Of a DNA stretch of 64,000 bases, positions 41,796-54,948 are shown in pieces (the first letter of the stretch is position 1; every line of letters begins with the position of its first letter). Source of the DNA: Lepidodermella squamata (lineage: Eukaryota; Gastrotricha); NCBI GenBank assembly GCA_047495785.1, contig JBLDXI010000057.1:1-64000 (forward strand). Direction: 5' to 3'. The notes beneath the pieces were generated by a model. The model was not told the origin of the DNA, did no database searches, and was given only the letters and a program-made list of their open reading frames with translations. A program made the position numbers and the translations under genes.

Positions 41796-43928
41796 CTATA
41801 AATTAATACCTCTCCAAGTTGTTATAATCTGTGTAATTTTCTCAAGGAAAATTTTGGCTAACAAAGTTGGATAGACTATGAACAACTCAGGTATCGAGTT
41901 CAATATCACAACTCCTAATAAATTCGGCATGAAAATAAATGATAACATGAGAGCTACATCCGAGAACTGCGTTTGAGAAAGAGCGATTTGACTGACAAAG
42001 AATCTGAAAGCAACAGCGGTGAAAACTAATTTTATCATAGCGAATGGGATAGCTTTTGCAATAGCAAAGACCAGGAAAGCCGTCGCGAAATAGTTTTCGA
42101 TCGGTCGAATTGCTATATTTGCAATCAATGAAACCGCAATGAGACTGTAATTGATAAATCTAATTGAGTTTGAGTTTTCTAACAACAATCCAAGCCCGCC
42201 ATACGCAAATGCACATGCGAATTGAAGCCGAACTAAAAATGTCATTGCTCCTGTCGGGTTGATCACGCAGTATACTTCAAGTCTCATTTCCGGGACTCTT
42301 ATCTGTAGAAAAGAAGTTAACACCTTGGTAAGTAATGTTATTCTTAAAGCATGTTACACCATCAGCGTCGATGAATAACTCAGACTTGCATTTGAAGGTA
42401 AGCGGTGACAAGTAGAAATTAATAGGTAATTTGTTTACTATTGCTTTTCACTTGCAACGTGTCACATTGAAACGGATGTAGGAATAAGGAAGTCTTAATC
42501 CGATTTATTCAACGACGCTAATGCTCGTTTAATTGGCTCGGAAATGGAATGTTTCAGATAGATACATGGGCCCGTCCCCAGCTTAATAAAGGTCAACATT
42601 GAAAGATGTAGGGCTATTCAGATTTGTCGTCCAACTTTGCAAGCAGCCCGGGTTATTAATTTTATACCATTTTTTCCAGCGCTCTTCATCGTGACCAGCT
42701 TTTCGTCAGTCACAGCTAAGCTATTTACCCGCCCGAGATATTAGGCAAACCTGATGTTCAATTTCTTGATTTTCTACTATCAGAATGTTTACTTTAAGGC
42801 TTTTTGACTCGATCTGTAACATATTTTCAACCAGTCATAACAGAGATTTTTTAGCATGCTGCAATTACTTCAAGGGCCAGACTGGCGTTATTAGCTTCCA
42901 GCGCCTCGATTTGTGTAGTGTTTGCTGAAATCTACGTGAAAAAAACATTCGAACCCATTTTATACTAAAAACAGCGAAATCTGACATTTTCTTTCAGAGA
43001 AAGAACATGCTTGTGAACGTGGCGCCTGTAGGCGGGTGTCGCCACCAATTTCGAAGCTTGTTTTTGAAATAGTGATGTTTGCAGGATTTCTGCCATTGAA
43101 AGTCTTGAACTAGGCTCAATGCAAATAACTCCGTCAAGCAATAATTTGCGAAGCTCAAGCCAATCATCACCGACATTTTCAACTATTCTGAAATTGGACG
43201 TGGAACTTAATCAGCCGAAAGTTTTGTCCTCCGTTACCGTTTTTCCACTTCGTTTGAACGCAAAATGTGCTCGAAATATTGGACACTTTCCCAAATGAGC
43301 AGGCTTAACGTTACGAGTTCATAGGCAATCAGGCCAAATGCCCAAATGTCGGTTGGCGGTTTGCTCCTCTGGTTTTCATCGTTGTATTCCGGCGGCATGT
43401 AACAGTTCCGACTGTGTACGCGGTATTTGGTGTACCGAGCAGCTTAGCTATTCCCAAGTCGGCAATCTTAATCGTCTTACCATCGCTTGTGAAAAGGACA
43501 TTCTGAGGTTTCAAATGCCGGTGCACAACATCCATGTCATGCAGGTAGGCTATTCCGAGGCCCAGCTGGGTCAGCCAATTCACCACTTCATCACGTTGGA
43601 ATTGCTCTTTCACAGCCTTCTTCGCCGTAATAGCCTGCCCAAGACTTCCCGATCTGCAGTATTCCAACTCAAGCAGCAAATGACCATTATCGTCGATCCA
43701 ATGACTGAAAATGCGGATAACGTTCGGGTGGCTCAATGAAGCTAAAATGTCAGCTTCTTGAAGAACCATGCGCTGCATGTCGGGATAATCAAGGTTAACG
43801 CCTCGGTATATCTTTAATATGACATCTCGTGTACATTTGCGCAGCTCGACATTGGCGAAACCACCGCTAGCTAACTGCTTGATGTAAACAAATTCTGATT
43901 TATTACCATCAATATCTGACACAATCAT
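41796..43928 (-). pseudogene. Ser/Thr kinase with coiled coil and membrane domain (copy C), disabled
   Basis: The gene starts like its paralogues (MIVSDIDGNKSEF, GGFANVELRK, VILKIYRG). Two lesions are seen. The catalytic HRD has become HRH (VVHRHLKPQN). Shortly after IADLGIAKLLGTPNTAYTVGT, a 4-bp deletion at about 43406, relative to copy A, shifts the frame and leads to a stop at about 43329. A C-lobe exon at about 43190-43000 and one heptad exon at about 42870-42930 (TTQIEALEANNASL) are still visible. The membrane exon (42323-41796) lacks the leading RLYxxGxYxRFPL segment and begins within the first helices. It is a recent pseudogene, or at best a shortened pseudokinase. Confidence 0.75.
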
Positions 43929-44024
43929 GACATTTTGGTGTTGGGTAGTATAAACGACATCTGATTATAAGGAGGGAATATGTTCTGATTGGAATTTTAC
44001 ATCAAAAGCGGAATACATTTGGGC

Positions 44025-44250
44025 GAAAGGAGCAGCAAAATGGCTATCAAGATGAAACATAACGGTGCAGAACAAAGAAAGCGATCAAGCAACCACAGCC
44101 AAGCATAAATTGGTAAGGCGGACGATGTTGATTATTTTGCCGAAACAACGAATAAATCGACAGCGACAGCCACAACATCGAAAAGTTGTGGATGATGCAA
44201 TGCAGCCGACTGAGTACCAGGTCAGCAGTGTTACTAGAAGCGTACAAAAG
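44025..44250 (-). pseudogene. remnant of LGIC C-terminus
   Basis: On the minus strand it matches the end of the channel genes: the M3-end segment IIHNFSMLWLSLSIY (compare IYNFAMLWLSLSIYG), a shortened loop, and part of M4 (FVLHRYV). A block around the M3-M4 loop is deleted and nothing upstream of M3 remains. Together with the piece near 34500 it shows an older channel copy lay next to each kinase. Confidence 0.75.
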
Positions 44251-44424
44251 TATTCAGCTATGGACCTACTCTATTCCAAGAGTCACGAGGAAATGAAAAA
44301 CGTCAAGATTTTTTGTAATTAGGGCTGAAATCCACGGCATTCGCGTAATAATGCTCTTGGTCAGAGTATTGATACGCGAACGCCCTGTTATGCCCGTCAT
44401 TCTTGCCGCGGGGTGTGAACGAGC

Positions 44425-47103
44425 TCAAGCGAAAGCTGCAGCAACAAGGCTTGAACTCAGGCCATTCGAATACAAAACATGACAGTGCAAAATCAAGAAA
44501 ATGATCGTGGCAAACGTAGCCATGAATAGATCAATAAGGCGAACCATGTTGATCATTTTACAACAGCGTATCGATCTACGCCCAGTTTCAGGGCCGTAAA
44601 TCGACAGCGACAGCCACAACATCGCAAAGTTATAGATTGTGCAGCCGACTGAAAACCACGTCAACAGTTGAACATACGTCCCCAACAGAGTATCAATTGG
44701 TTTTTTCGGGACTTCAGCCATGACTAGATTCTGAAGTACGGCAGTCGCCAAAATTAGAGTTATACCAGCAGCAGCGCGGTCGGGAACGTCGGGTGGGGCT
44801 AGAAACACGACGAGGTTCAGCGCAGTGAGGGCAGAAGCAGGGACTGCCATGTTTTTGATGTAGTAGCGGGGATTTCGAATTAGGGATACTTCAAAGGTCA
44901 CTGTAGAAACCGTTACGCCATTGTAGAAACCCTCACCGGTGTTGTTCCGAGTTGAAACCAAGTCCCAGCCTGATCCATCGTCTGCAACATTGTCAAACAG
45001 GAAGATAAGACTTCCTTCATCGAAAACGACCAAGTTGATGGAGGTCATCAGGGAAAACTTAAATTGGCACGTTTGCGTGTCGAAAGGGAACAGCGTCAAG
45101 TCTAGAGCACAATTAGCATCCAAAACGCCCTCTTTCGTCCAGTAGAACTCGAACGTTCTGTTGATAGCGAGCTGTTTTGATGAGACCAACATCAAATAGT
45201 CATCGCTTGCTATGATGTCCTTCATCATCGTATTGGATCCAGCTGCGGTCATGAATCTATATTTAGGCAGCCAAAGGTCATCAGGCTTCGTGATTTCAAC
45301 TTGTTCAAAATCTTTGCCAGTTGGTTCCTGTGGATCAAAACAACCCCATTCGCATGTGTCGACTCGCCATTTCAGAACTAGCATCGCGTTGACTGAGATC
45401 TGCTCGTCAACAGTTGAAATGCCGCTAAGACTAGTGACTTGAAACCCGGCTGTTACTTTCATCGGCAGATTATTGGTTATTGGCGCTCGTAGTTTCGAGC
45501 TGAATAAAACGCAATCGATACGCTTTTGAGACACGAGGTAACGAGGTTCCGGATCACTGAGGCGAGGCACTAAGTTCTCGCTTATGGTTTTACCCGTCAA
45601 TATCGTTTCATTCGCCTTGGTGTAGCCACAGGCGTATTTGAGGTTCGCAATTTCATCTTGGCTCAGAACACCATCATACAGCAGAAAGCATGAGAATGAA
45701 GCTGCTTCCTTCGACGATTGAAAACCGATTTGCAGGGTACTTTTACCGGTGTCGTGAGCCCATTTTTCAGACGATATCGCAGACTCCGTTGCGGAGATGG
45801 TGGTATCGAACTGAATGTTTTGAGTGTAATTTACCACTTTGCCTTTATCCAAGTCAACAGTAAAAGCAAACATCTGCCACGAATTGGAGTGGCTGTAAGA
45901 CGTATTTGCCTCGGAGTCACCCGCCATGAAAGACAAATCAGCGGGGTCATCGGCAGCGCCATTGTGCGGCTTGATCGACAGCGTAGACGCTAAGCAACGA
46001 ACTTCAAAGAGCCCGGTGAGTTGAGCTAGTTTTATCTCGTAATCAACAACGCCGCAATTTGCCTTGACGTAGAAGGCCACGGTGAAACTTTTCTGTGGCA
46101 TCTTGACATCGCCATACGCAGCTAGGATACCCATCGAAGTGAAACTCCCGGTTGAGTACGGGCTGTCGACGGAGCTCAGCGTAACCCTGTAATTCTGGCT
46201 CGGTTGCCTGGGCTTGTACGTGATTTTCCCATTCTGATCAGTGCCAAGAAGTTTCGTGGATGACGAAAGGGGCCAGTATCCCAAAAGAGATCTCAACTTC
46301 GGGACCTTTGTTAAGTCGAGTTTGGACTTGAATACCAAGTTGTCATTTTCCGACGGCGTTGGCAGCGCTGATTGGCACGGTGCCAAGAAAAGCTGAGCGA
46401 TTTCGTCGCTACTAAGTTCGGTTCCGAAAAGTGAAATGCAGGACATCATTCGGGTTCGCAGCGCATCCATTTTACACTGAAGCTCGTTGTCGCCGCACAT
46501 AGTCGGATTCGCATCTGTTGGCTTGCCAATCGTCAAGGTCGAATCCGTCGCGATGTTAATTTTCACCGGCGACGCGCACGTCTCTGATTGAACCCGCCTA
46601 GTTGTTGAGTCGATTTGATACCGCGTAACCTGCCCATTTGTGCTATTGTACGTCAAAGCATGCAGGTAAACATCAGCGTTGGAATCACCCGAACCCGAAG
46701 GAACAGCGCACCGTTGCAGTTGGATGTTCTTGTTTGCTAAAAAGCCTTCGCTTGAGATCGATATGATGCCATCTAATGACACTGTGGCTGTGGGTCCCTC
46801 CATAGCGGTGTGGTAGGCGATTGTAAATGATTTGGCCATGGCAACTCTCACCTCGTACGTTGCGATCGGCGCTTCCTCGTCCGTCGATAGATAGAACCCG
46901 GTGTCAACGTTTTTCGGGGCGGTGAACATCGGGGAATAGATCGATTGAGTCGGACGGCTAATTTTTGTTCGCATGATTCCTTCAAGTTTGTTGTAGCCGT
47001 CCAGGGGCCAGAATCCGATGAGAAAGTCTTTGCCAGGCAAATTATCAGGTAGGTCGAAACTCGCCACCACGGTCGCGAGCACCAAAAGAAGTCTGGCTTG
47101 CAT
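44425..47103 (-). CDS. Cys-loop ligand-gated ion channel with LamG/ConA-like ectodomain (copy 2), intronless
   Basis: The product is 892 residues from the ATG at 47103, giving a signal peptide (LLLVLATVVASF). It matches copy 1 almost throughout: two jelly-roll modules, the same Cys-loop with 13 residues between cysteines, M1 to M4 and the same C-terminus. Differences from copy 1 are scattered substitutions and a few missing residues (for example DSTLTIG against DSTATLTIG), so the reading frame has been conserved since duplication. This suggests both genes are functional. M2 is preceded by PDVPDRAAAG, not PDIPDRSSAG. It is divergent in neither copy from the protease but lies downstream of it on the same strand. 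Assembly partners and ligand are unknown. Confidence 0.82.
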   Translation of the reverse strand: MQARLLLVLATVVASFDLPDNLPGKDFLIGFWPLDGYNKLEGIMRTKISRPTQSIYSPMFTAPKNVDTGFYLSTDEEAPIATYEVRVAMAKSFTIAYHTAMEGPTATVSLDGIISISSEGFLANKNIQLQRCAVPSGSGDSNADVYLHALTYNSTNGQVTRYQIDSTTRRVQSETCASPVKINIATDSTLTIGKPTDANPTMCGDNELQCKMDALRTRMMSCISLFGTELSSDEIAQLFLAPCQSALPTPSENDNLVFKSKLDLTKVPKLRSLLGYWPLSSSTKLLGTDQNGKITYKPRQPSQNYRVTLSSVDSPYSTGSFTSMGILAAYGDVKMPQKSFTVAFYVKANCGVVDYEIKLAQLTGLFEVRCLASTLSIKPHNGAADDPADLSFMAGDSEANTSYSHSNSWQMFAFTVDLDKGKVVNYTQNIQFDTTISATESAISSEKWAHDTGKSTLQIGFQSSKEAASFSCFLLYDGVLSQDEIANLKYACGYTKANETILTGKTISENLVPRLSDPEPRYLVSQKRIDCVLFSSKLRAPITNNLPMKVTAGFQVTSLSGISTVDEQISVNAMLVLKWRVDTCEWGCFDPQEPTGKDFEQVEITKPDDLWLPKYRFMTAAGSNTMMKDIIASDDYLMLVSSKQLAINRTFEFYWTKEGVLDANCALDLTLFPFDTQTCQFKFSLMTSINLVVFDEGSLIFLFDNVADDGSGWDLVSTRNNTGEGFYNGVTVSTVTFEVSLIRNPRYYIKNMAVPASALTALNLVVFLAPPDVPDRAAAGITLILATAVLQNLVMAEVPKKPIDTLLGTYVQLLTWFSVGCTIYNFAMLWLSLSIYGPETGRRSIRCCKMINMVRLIDLFMATFATIIFLILHCHVLYSNGLSSSLVAAAFA

Positions 47104-47583
47104 AGTTCCAAGTGCGAGAAAAATGTTCAACTGTGCGTGAGCAAATAAGAGATCTTTGTCGAGCTCAAAAAAATCACAAAAATGCGGAAAGCGAGATTAA
47201 TTTTGAAATCACGCCAGTCTGAGTGATTGGCTTTATTGTTGCATAAAATTGCGTTTATTTAGCTGTAGGGCCGAATAGATAGCTTTGTGTTTTCGTGGGC
47301 GTGTTGCGTGGTGTAATATTTTGACTAGTTTGAGGATTTGCCAACCTCCGTGGATCGGAAACCCGCACAGCATCCAACTGTATAGCGCTGAATTTAATAT
47401 TTTCTTCCAGGGTTTGGTGAAACTTTTTGTCCAAGGGAAAATCAATCAAAATTTCGATAAATTAGCTGTGCTGGTAAATCTGCCCTTATTAAATCGGGGC
47501 AAAATTGTAAAACACATTATACAATTTTTTTATTTTTTATTAAAATATTCAGAAATGTTCTTGAATTGAAATATATTTCAAAA
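47104..47583. other. gap between LGIC copy 2 and protease gene; retains empty site of the MITE
   Basis: About 480 bp, similar to the flanks of copy 1. At about 47455-47475 it reads straight through (gataaattagctgtgct) where copy 1 carries the MITE and two copies of aataagctg. It should hold the channel promoter. No gene was seen. Confidence 0.65.
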
Positions 47584-48959
47584 TTAGAGTTTGACATTTG
47601 GGTAACTGGCGAGGGAAGCAACGCCGCACATATTAAGGCCGCTTTCAATTCGAATGTAGCCATTCTCGCCCCAATCAGGCCCATAGCTATATTAGAAATT
47701 CGACATAAAAAAATCGTGTCAATTGAATCTCTATCTCACCTATTTTTAGCTATCCACGCCCACTTTCTCACGCTGTAGTCGTAAGCATGGCCAACTATAA
47801 GCTGCAAAATCAAGAATTTTTTCCACGAAATCAGTCAAGCGTGTCGGAACTCACCAAAGCGTGATTCAGTTGCGATGCATTGCATAACGGCTCGTTGTAG
47901 ATACCATCCAAATAAAATTGAAACGAAAAATGGCTCGCGTCAACACCAATCGAAACAGGCCCGAAATATAGCGCCTAAATATCAAGAAAAATCAAATAAA
48001 AGTGATTTCGGCTGAAAATGGTTAGCCACCTTCCACAACTCAAACTCGTCCTTTTCTTTGACTTTGCAGTAAGGATTCGAGCTATCTAGCGGTGCGTAGA
48101 GTTTAGCCGTTGCCTTGCAGCCTTTCCCAACAGCCAGTGGGTCGTAGGGATAGGCGTCCCATAGGTTTAAACCACCTGTTGATTTGACGTAGTCATACGC
48201 GAATGTCATCAAGCCGCCAATGCAGCCAGCATTGCCAAAGCTTGACGAGCAATCGAGAAGATGCTTTAAATTTGGAAAATTTAAAATTTAAAAGAAATAC
48301 TTAATTTTATTATTATTAATTATTCTTCAATTAATTTAATTAATTAATTTTTAATTAATAATGAATGTTTTTTTTTGTTTATTTTTTTTACCTGTGCTGA
48401 GATTGTTAAATTGTTGCCCGTCCATATCAATAGGCGGCTCTCGATGGCGCCGGCAGCCGTGAGCGCCCAACACGCGCCGCACGGGCCCTGGCTGCGGATG
48501 TACGGCTGGACGTAGCCGCCGATGCGCCAGTCGATGCTGAACTGCAGCGACGGCGGCATGGGCGCGGGACACTCGTACCCCACTGATCGTTTATCTCGCC
48601 GAGCCGCCGCCTCAGGCACCGATTTTAGGCCCAGAATCGCGGCGTATTCGCTGGGTGACACATCGGCGAACTGGTTTGTGCCGAGTCTGAAGCCTCGTTT
48701 CGCCGCATTCCTCGCATTATGGTCGGAAATTGAGGCTAAATTCGAGTTGAAAATCCAACGCCGCCTTTCATGCTCTTCGGCGTGTTTGTAACTTTTCCGA
48801 AATTTCACTTTATATCCTTCCCAATCGATAGGGTCATATCTGATAAAAATAAATCTGTGAAAACTGATACGTATTCAAATTCAGAATTTACCGAAAATTG
48901 AGGCCGGCAGTTGCCTCGTTGGTAATGAACAATAACAAGGCTATTATGGAATATTCCAT
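47584..48959 (-). CDS. papain-family cysteine protease (cathepsin L-like), multi-exon
   Basis: Exon 1 (48959-48892) encodes a signal peptide ([15 protein letters not shown]). Exon 2 (from about 48827 to 48391) encodes a single I29-like propeptide with [14 protein letters not shown] and [11 protein letters not shown]. It also carries the active-site region: Gln in [10 protein letters not shown] and the catalytic Cys in GACWAL. Exon 3 (about 48264-48030) carries [11 protein letters not shown] and the following Cys-rich loop. The last exons (to 47584) carry the His segment (QLNHAL), the Asn segment ([13 protein letters not shown]) and the C-terminus. Gln, Cys, His and Asn are all present, so the enzyme should be active. 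The C-terminal half has a truncated duplicate at 40446-40972. It is divergent from the plus-strand protease cluster that begins at 49496. Inner exon edges are approximate. Confidence 0.78.
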
Positions 48960-49495
48960 TTTTCGAAATTGCTCAGCCTAAATCGATCTGTCAATCGATA
49001 AGGTCACGCGTCCAGCTTAATTTGAAGTCGCAGCAAAGCAATCGCACTTGAATTTGACCCATGTCACAAATTCCCTAATTATAATAAGCTATAAGGCAAG
49101 GCAGTGAATATAGCACAAAGAACAAGAAATTTTCTGCGAAATTTTCCAAAATAAAACGGAAAAATGCAATCCCAGGTCTCTTAAATGTATCGGTGGAATC
49201 TCATTTTTGAAGGTGGGAATTGTGTTTGACCTTGAATTTAAATTCCAGTGTTGGGTGGACTAATCCAGTCTGCTGGTGGCCTGTTTTTGAGGACGTTCGA
49301 GATTCACCCAGCTTTTGTTTTCACTTTCCGACCTCAAATTAGGATACACGCGCCTGAGTCGGCTCGCGATCTCGTGGCTATACGAAAACAAGCCAAAACG
49401 ACAAAAATTCAAAACCTGCACTGATAATTTCATACAACTGAAAAATATAATACTTTTTACAATAATTTTATCCAATATTACACGCTAATTTATCA
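48960..49495. promoter_or_regulatory. region between divergent protease genes
   Basis: About 540 bp separating the minus-strand protease start (48959) from the plus-strand protease start (49496). It should contain both promoters. No clear motif, repeat or open gene was recognised. Confidence 0.4.
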
Positions 49496-51740
<2,245 letters not shown>

Positions 51741-52044
51741 CTTCGATCATCATCACAATTTTACTGACTGCCTTTCATTTATCTCTCTATTAAATTTTAT
51801 ATATTCTTCGCTTTCTTCAATGGCTGCTATTTTTAATTGGAATTTGTCGTATTAACAGTATCAAAATGACAAATAAAAACGGATTTTTTGAAAATTTTAC
51901 TGGTATTTTTGGGAGAATCAAGGTTGAAAAACAACAGATCGCGTGATTTTTGGCGCCCGGTCACTGCAAGGGAACGCGTGCGAAAAAAATGGAAAGGTTG
52001 AAATTTTCAAAAAAACAACATTTACCCATTCATTAAATAAAGCC
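51741..52044. other. gap between protease cluster genes 1 and 2
   Basis: About 300 bp, AT-rich, with aataaa at about 51872-51877. It should hold the 3' end of one gene and the promoter of the next. Nothing else was seen. Confidence 0.5.
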
Positions 52045-54395
52045 ATGCGTCCGGAAATTTTAGTAATTTTTCTTCTTTTTAAAATTAATAAATTTCAGGC
52101 CTATGGTAATAAAGCTTATCCAGCTTAAAATTACGATTTTAGTGATTTTGTTTCAGAAATAAACCAACAACAAGATGCTTTGCGAGACGAGTTCGAAGAA
52201 TGGAAGCACGAATTCGACATTCATTACCGCGATTCTATCGTCGAGCAGTTCCGCTACGAGACGTGGCTTCAAAATCGCGATGCTATCGGCAAGTACAACT
52301 CGGACAGAGGATTGCCTGAAAATCGTCGCCGAATTTTGAACCGATGCAGCGACCTTAATTTATGCCAAATCGACGAGACAAAGGACAAGTGCGCGATTTA
52401 CTACGACGTTGTTAAGCTGGACACGGGTGAGGTGATTCCACTGAAGCGGAAAGAGCCGAAGATTCGGCTGAAAGCGGCCGGGCCGCCGCACAAAACCGAC
52501 CCGGATTTTTTGCGATATTGCAAGCGATTTAAACGAAAGTTCAAAAGTGACTCTGAGATGAAGCTACGTTACGAAATTTGGAAGAAGCGATTCGATGAAA
52601 TCAAGCGGCATAACGCGAAGAAGCAGGTGGCTCATTTGATGACAGATACCGAATTTTCTGATCGAACTGATTCGGAGTTGAAATCGTTTTTCGGCCTGAA
52701 GGTGCCCGCTGATGCGAAATTTTCCGAGCCGCGCTACGTCCTACGCGGCGCTGCGCCTCAGACGCTGAATTTGACGCGTAATATCGGCCCGCCGAAGAAT
52801 CAGGGCGGCTGCGGGGCGTGTTGGGCATTCTCGACTGTGGCCGCTCTTGAGTCGAAGCATTGCCGGCTGCTGCGAACAGCTAACCCGGCAGCCGAGTGCC
52901 GGCGGTTCTCTGAACAGGAACTTATCGACTGTGCGACGACGACAGCTACGCCATCTTACAATAATATAGGTATATAGGTCAAATGAATAAAAATTGAAAA
53001 TTGGTTAAAGATGACTCTCTACATATTATAACTGCCTTGTACCCTAAGGCAGGGCTTCTCAACCCCTAACCCTTGGCGACCCCAAAATTAAAATTCTTAA
53101 CCAGGCTGCAGCCCCTAGCGGTTTTTTCCAATTTTTTTGCCTTTTTCGGTGTGAGAAAATTCCAAAATTATGCGTCCAAGCTATAAAATATCACCTAATT
53201 TCCACCATTTCCCCCTATAATTTCTTCAATAGCCTTGAGATGATGTCGGCTCTCAATCGCATTTTCAGCCGGTTTTCATTCGAATAAAATTGGACGCGAA
53301 CGAAGAGAGCTTTAGCTAACTCCTCGTTTCCTGGACTAAAAATGAACCAAATTTTCGCAATATTTAATTTTTTATGAAAATCATCACGCGACCCTCAGCT
53401 GACTCGGCGACCCATGAAATAAGGGCCCACTACCCCCAGTTTGAAAAAGTCTGCCCTATGTAGAATAGTCTTTCTGGCCATCCGATATCGGGGAAATCAC
53501 GTTTTTATCGATAAAATCTGGGAAATGATAATTAAAATCGATATCGGATAAATTTACAGAAAAATTCAGTTTTTTTTACAATTTTTTCAAAATTGTTTCG
53601 AAGCAGCTAATTAATTAATTGTTAACACATTTTTTTTAATTAATGAATTCTTTCAAATTTATTCTTGCCAGATTACGATCGAATTTTCTCGAAATTGAAT
53701 CTATAATAATTTATTACCCTGTTCCAAAGCGTTCCTCATTTTCTCTTCATTTTTCTTCATTTTTTTTATCAAGGTTGTGGCGGCGGTTGGATGCCGAATG
53801 CGTTCAAATACGTGTTGGATAACCGCGGCATCAACTCGGACTTGTACGCCTATGTCGAGAATCAAAATCCCAGGTGTTGCCGATTTCGAAACGAGTCGTT
53901 CGCTCGGCTGCAATCATCGCACCGACTCATCAATTGCACAGATGAGGAATGCGTAATTAATGTTAGAATAATTTTTCTACCAATTTCTGATTGGGTCAAT
54001 GACTGTTTTTTACTCGTCAGGCATTGAACGATTTTCAAGGCTGTGTTTGCGCGGCTGTAAACGCTTTGCCGAGTCTTCAACAATACAAAAGTGGAATCTA
54101 CTCGCCGTCGACGTGTTCAACGGCGGTGAATCACGCTATTGTAAGAGAGTTATAATTTTCTGCTATTTCTGAGAAATTTTAATTTTTTTTTAGAATATTT
54201 GCGGTTACACTGAGAACGCGTGGATTATCCGAAATTCATGGGGACCAAGTAAATGCTATTTTTCCCTTTTTAATTTTTTTCAAAATGAATGTTCCAGATT
54301 GGGGCGAGCGAGGCTACTACAGAATGGCTCGTGGGCGTGGAAACTTGTGCGGCCTTTGGTCATACATCAGCTACCCGGTTATGACCTCAATTTGA
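52045..54395 (+). CDS. papain-family cysteine protease with two I29-like propeptides (cluster gene 2)
   Basis: Exons are 52045-52105, 52157-52969, 53774-53961, 54021-54140, 54194-54248 and 54298-54395. The signal peptide is short (ILVIFLLFKINKFQAYG). Two I29-like modules follow (FRYETWLQNRDAIGKYN, then RYEIWKKRFDEIKRHN). Catalytic Gln/Cys is in NQGGCGACWAF, His in VNHAI and Asn in IRNSWG. Splice positions equal those of gene 1. The second intron is unusually long (about 800 bp) because it carries a hAT-like insertion. A partial copy of the exon 2 start lies at 41441-41604. A polyadenylation signal is at 54480-54485. Confidence 0.85.
53050..53457. mobile_element. decayed hAT-like nonautonomous element in an intron
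   Basis: It begins cagggcttctcaacccc and ends ccagtttgaaaaagtctgccct. The left end pairs only roughly with the right end, and the phrases ttctcaaccc and gtttgaaaa...tgccct together with internal gcgaccc/cgacccat words resemble the ends of hAT (Charlie-type) elements. No matching 8-bp duplication was found, so the ends may be eroded. Confidence 0.45.
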
Positions 54396-54499
54396 AGACA
54401 TTATCTATCATATAGAACCAACGTAATCTATGAGAGCAAAGTTTGTTCAGGCTTCGGGAAATAAGTTATTTATGATTGAAATAAAATCTCATTATTTGA

Positions 54500-54937
54500 C
54501 GTCGCTGAGTTCAACGGACCAAATTTTAGCGGACCAGTATTTCGGACTAGGTCGGAGGTGTGCCATATGATTAGTCGATTCCCCCTGAAAAGTGCCATCC
54601 AATGACCTACTATACACACCTGAGCTATTTAGCCTCACTCTGGCGGTTGCAAACATCCAAGTACTACAACTTGATTTGGTCCGCTAAATTGGGTCCGCCG
54701 AGTTCAACAAAGCCAGGGTTTTTGGAGCTCAGCGGACCCTGGTTTAGCGGACCGCTCTGTTTAAAGCAGCCCCCTATTAAGATGGAATTCTAATTTGGGT
54801 CATAATTGGTCTCATTAGATGCGCCACACCTTGCCGCACTTGGCACCCAAGTGGCACACTTCGATGGTATCCATGACTAGGATTTAAGGGGTAATAAGTG
54901 TGGTCCGCCAAGAAATGGTCCGTTGAACTCAACGACG
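54500..54937. mobile_element. MITE with 22-bp TIRs and an 11-bp flanking duplication
   Basis: The left end (cgtcgctgagttcaacggacca) and the right end (tggtccgttgaactcaacgacg) are inverted repeats of 22 bp with one mismatch. Both are flanked by tcattatttga (54489-54499 and 54938-54948). Inside are further ggtccgc/gcggacc words in both orientations. It inserted 4 bp after the polyadenylation signal of protease gene 2. No transposase is encoded. Confidence 0.8.
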
Positions 54938-54948
54938 TCATTATTTGA

